A stretch of DNA of 42,910 nt, from NCBI GenBank assembly GCA_024642565.1, contig JAHEAV010000007.1, forward strand, positions 70,662 to 113,571. The letters are read 5' to 3'. Below the pieces are notes generated by a model, which was given only the letters and a program-made list of their open reading frames with translations, had not been told where the DNA came from and did not search any database. The translations under genes and the position numbers were made by a program. The stretch is from Erythrobacter sp. (GTDB taxonomy: Bacteria > Pseudomonadota > Alphaproteobacteria > Sphingomonadales > Sphingomonadaceae). This document shows, in pieces, positions 41,109-42,910 of this stretch. How positions within the stretch are numbered: position 1 is the stretch's first letter; the number at the start of each line of letters is the position of its first letter.

Positions 41109-41895
41109 TCGCGTTTCGGTGACAATGGACGATGAAGGCGTAGCCCAGGTCCGGCTGGTGCGGAGCGACAAGATGAACGCTCTTGATCCTGAAATGTTTG
41201 CGCGCATTATCGAAGCGGGCCATGTGCTGCAGAACACCAGGGGCCTACGCGCTGTGGTTCTATCGGGCGAAGGCAAGAGCTTCTGTGCGGGTCTGGATAC
41301 CTCCAGTTTCGGCCAGGAACCTTCGCCAGACGATCCAAGTCTGACCGAGCGGACCTATGGCAATTCAAACAAGTTCCAACAGGTCGCGACTCAATGGCGC
41401 AAACTGCCTGTACCGGTGATTGCGGCAATCCACGGCGTCTGCTTTGGGGGCGGAATGCAGATTGCAAGCGGCGCTGACATCCGTGTTGCAGCGCCTGATG
41501 CACGAATGGCGATCATGGAGATGAAATGGGGCCTCGTGCCCGATATGGGCGGTTATCTGCTGTGGCGCGGCCTGGTTCGCGACGATGTGCTGCGCGAGCT
41601 GGTTTATACCAACCGCGAATTCAGCGGTCAGGAAGCGCAGGCCTATGGCCTGGCAACCCACATCGACAGTGACCCCCATGCCAGGGCAACCGCAATTGCG
41701 CGGGAAATTGCGGCGCGTAATCCGCACGCCATCCGGGCGGCCAAGCGGCTTTCCAACGCGGTCTATGAACGTAAGGGCGATGATCTGCTGATGGAGGAAA
41801 GTATCGAGCAGCGCGCCATCATGCGCACCGCCAACCAGGTCGAAGCGGTGATGGCGGGGATGGCCAAGCGCCCGCCCAAATTTAGCGAAGTCTAG
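41089..41895 (+). CDS. Crotonase/enoyl-CoA hydratase-family protein
   Basis: A 268-residue crotonase-fold protein. Oxyanion-hole elements are SFCAGLD and CFGGGMQIASGADIRVA. At the first catalytic Glu of hydratases (GGGxEL) this protein has Gln (GGGMQI); the second position is kept (IMEMKWGLVPD), followed by an Asp three residues before GG. It is therefore unlikely to be a standard enoyl-CoA hydratase and could be an isomerase or a hydrolase of the superfamily. ATG 41089 follows CAGG and lies within the end of the winged-helix gene. It may be co-transcribed with that gene. Confidence 0.85.
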   Translation: MQLPQNDRVSVTMDDEGVAQVRLVRSDKMNALDPEMFARIIEAGHVLQNTRGLRAVVLSGEGKSFCAGLDTSSFGQEPSPDDPSLTERTYGNSNKFQQVATQWRKLPVPVIAAIHGVCFGGGMQIASGADIRVAAPDARMAIMEMKWGLVPDMGGYLLWRGLVRDDVLRELVYTNREFSGQEAQAYGLATHIDSDPHARATAIAREIAARNPHAIRAAKRLSNAVYERKGDDLLMEESIEQRAIMRTANQVEAVMAGMAKRPPKFSEV

Positions 41896-41901
41896 GCAAT
41901 C

Positions 41902-42681
41902 CTATCCAAAGATCGCGGCCGACTGCATTCCGGCCAGCATCTGCTCCCCGTCTGCGTTCCATAAACGCAGCCTTTCGCTGGAATAACCCTGATCGGCATG
42001 GTCGCTGGCGCTTTCCAGCATCCACCAGCCGCCGCGTGTGGTGGGGGCAGGGTGAAGCAGGTTGAAGGACCAGTTGATCGAACTTATCGGCCCGCGCCTC
42101 TCCATCACCCGCGCCGCCGAAGGCGGAAGAGTATCGCCCATCAGGATCAATTCGGAAATCGGGTCGAGCCTGCTGGGTTCTTTCAGCCGCGCCCAGCGGC
42201 GTATCCGCGCCTCCCCCGGCTCCGTCCGGTCAGAAGTGTGCCGCACTTCGAAATTGGCCTCGAGGAATGACGGGGCGCCGTTTGTGGATACGGTCAAGCC
42301 ATCCTCTGGCGTTCCGGCAGGGGGTGCGGGCGGCCGCGCCTTGTGCCGTCCATTCGCTTCCCGCCCGGCACCGAACAGCCAGAAGGCCGTCAGCGCGACC
42401 TTGCCTTCGCACAGGATTTCGCTGCGCAATTGCACTACATTTCGCCCGTGCCGCACGATCTCGGCGCGCAATGCAATTTCCTCTCCGACAGGTGCCACGA
42501 AGCCAATCTGCGCCGCGCGCAGCGGGGGCAAGTCGGGAAAGCCGCGGATTGCGGCAGTGTAGGCAATCAACGCCGAAGCACCGCCATAAAGCGTGCGCCC
42601 CTGCATCCAGTGTTCAGCGCCTTGGAGTGTGAGTGCGTCACCATGTCCGGTTACAGGTTCAATCAAACGGGCAATATCCAT
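41902..42681 (-). CDS. Acyl-CoA thioesterase-like double-hotdog protein
   Basis: A 259-residue protein of the TesB/4HBT_3 type: an N-terminal hotdog (about 10-110, with HWMQGRTLYGGASAL) and a C-terminal hotdog (about 150-255, RGPISSINWSFNLLHPAP, GYSSERLRLWNADGEQM). Members hydrolyse acyl-CoAs to free acids. The start is ATG 42681; a TTG upstream at 42702 would add seven residues without support. It converges with the crotonase gene, six bases apart. The acyl substrate is not readable. Confidence 0.85.
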   Translation of the reverse strand: MDIARLIEPVTGHGDALTLQGAEHWMQGRTLYGGASALIAYTAAIRGFPDLPPLRAAQIGFVAPVGEEIALRAEIVRHGRNVVQLRSEILCEGKVALTAFWLFGAGREANGRHKARPPAPPAGTPEDGLTVSTNGAPSFLEANFEVRHTSDRTEPGEARIRRWARLKEPSRLDPISELILMGDTLPPSAARVMERRGPISSINWSFNLLHPAPTTRGGWWMLESASDHADQGYSSERLRLWNADGEQMLAGMQSAAIFG

Positions 42682-42757
42682 GGGGACAGTCTCATAAAGC
42701 AACCGACCGTGGACGCCAGTCCTACCCGGGCGACTTCAGCAATTCTGCACAACCGCA

Positions 42758-42786
42758 TTGCCTTGCCCGCACCAAGGCGCTAGGGG
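42758..42786 (+). promoter_or_regulatory. Weak promoter candidate for tRNA-Cys
   Basis: TTGCCT at 42758-42763 and TAGGGG at 42781-42786 are separated by 17 bases, about 50 bases before the tRNA. The -10 match is poor. It is proposed because of its position and spacing. Confidence 0.3.
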
Positions 42787-42836
42787 GCCGCTTCCCGCGA
42801 ATTGTGCCGTAATCAGACGGCGCAATACAACAGAGT

Positions 42837-42910
42837 GGCCCGATGGCGGAGTGGTTACGCAGAGGACTGCAAATCCTTGCACGCCGGTTCGATTCCGGCT
42901 CGGGCCTCCA
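42837..42910 (+). tRNA. tRNA-Cys (anticodon GCA)
   Basis: A complete 74-base tRNA ending exactly at the window edge. The acceptor stem pairs GGCCCGA with TCGGGCC; the anticodon loop CTGCAAA carries GCA at 42869-42871; the T arm has GGTTCGATTCC; CCA is encoded. It reads UGC/UGU. Confidence 0.96.

Overview
The window is about 43 kb of GC-rich (about 60%) chromosomal DNA from an alphaproteobacterium. It is most likely from the Sphingomonadales, and the family Erythrobacteraceae fits best. This rests on the NepR/EcfG/PhyR general stress response (GSR) genes, GGAAC...CGTT promoters, a class I PHA synthase with phasin, a CycM-type membrane cytochrome c, and a PEP-CTERM-like repeat protein with the VPAPP variant. 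The genus is inference. I see no phage, insertion sequence, CRISPR array or rRNA. Two tRNAs are present: Gln(CTG) at 17.6 kb and Cys(GCA) at the right edge.

Layout. 0-0.4 kb: 3' end of a Ser/Thr-rich repeat surface protein. 0.45-4.2 kb: aconitase and an EamA transporter. 4.3-6.5 kb: two L,D-transpeptidases of different families, tail to tail. 5.8-9.7 kb (minus): a likely operon of ispG, a flavoprotein, a thioredoxin-like lipoprotein and a YkuD_2 protein. 9.7-14.6 kb: zntB, two GNAT genes, a secreted protein, a class A beta-lactamase and pheA. 14.8-19.5 kb: cycM, rlmE-ppx, tRNA-Gln, a LOG-family gene and thiD. 19.5-23.1 kb: a DUF1272 gene and glmM, then a dicarboxylate symporter and sodB. 23.1-28.7 kb: the GSR locus. 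28.8-34.1 kb: a GNAT-fold protein, a desaturase, lptG/lptF and clpS. 34.4-38.6 kb: phasin, phaC and an AlaC-type aminotransferase. 38.7-41.1 kb: five small, mostly uncharacterised same-strand genes (HTH-TM, helical protein, multi-TM protein, RadC-type JAMM, receiver-less winged helix). 41.1-42.9 kb: a crotonase, a thioesterase and tRNA-Cys.

The richest part is the GSR locus. nepR-ecfG and a CHASE/HWE histidine kinase diverge from one symmetric GGAAC-N17-GTTCC element that reads as an EcfG promoter on both strands. phyR and a single-domain response regulator carry their own EcfG-type promoters. In the only long gap of the locus, on the opposite strand, lies a compact unannotated unit: GGAAC-N16-CATT, then a hairpin with a C-rich loop, then a strong intrinsic terminator with a T6 tract. 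It looks like a roughly 92-nt stress-induced small RNA with an anti-Shine-Dalgarno loop, analogous to GsrN of Caulobacter. This is the best candidate for an undescribed element in the window.

A second notable area is the PHB granule locus. The phasin has a histone-H1-like Lys/Ala-rich N-terminal extension. A well-placed internal Shine-Dalgarno and ATG would give a short phasin as well. The promoter region contains a long inverted repeat with three TTGC(A/G)-type boxes that could bind PhaR.
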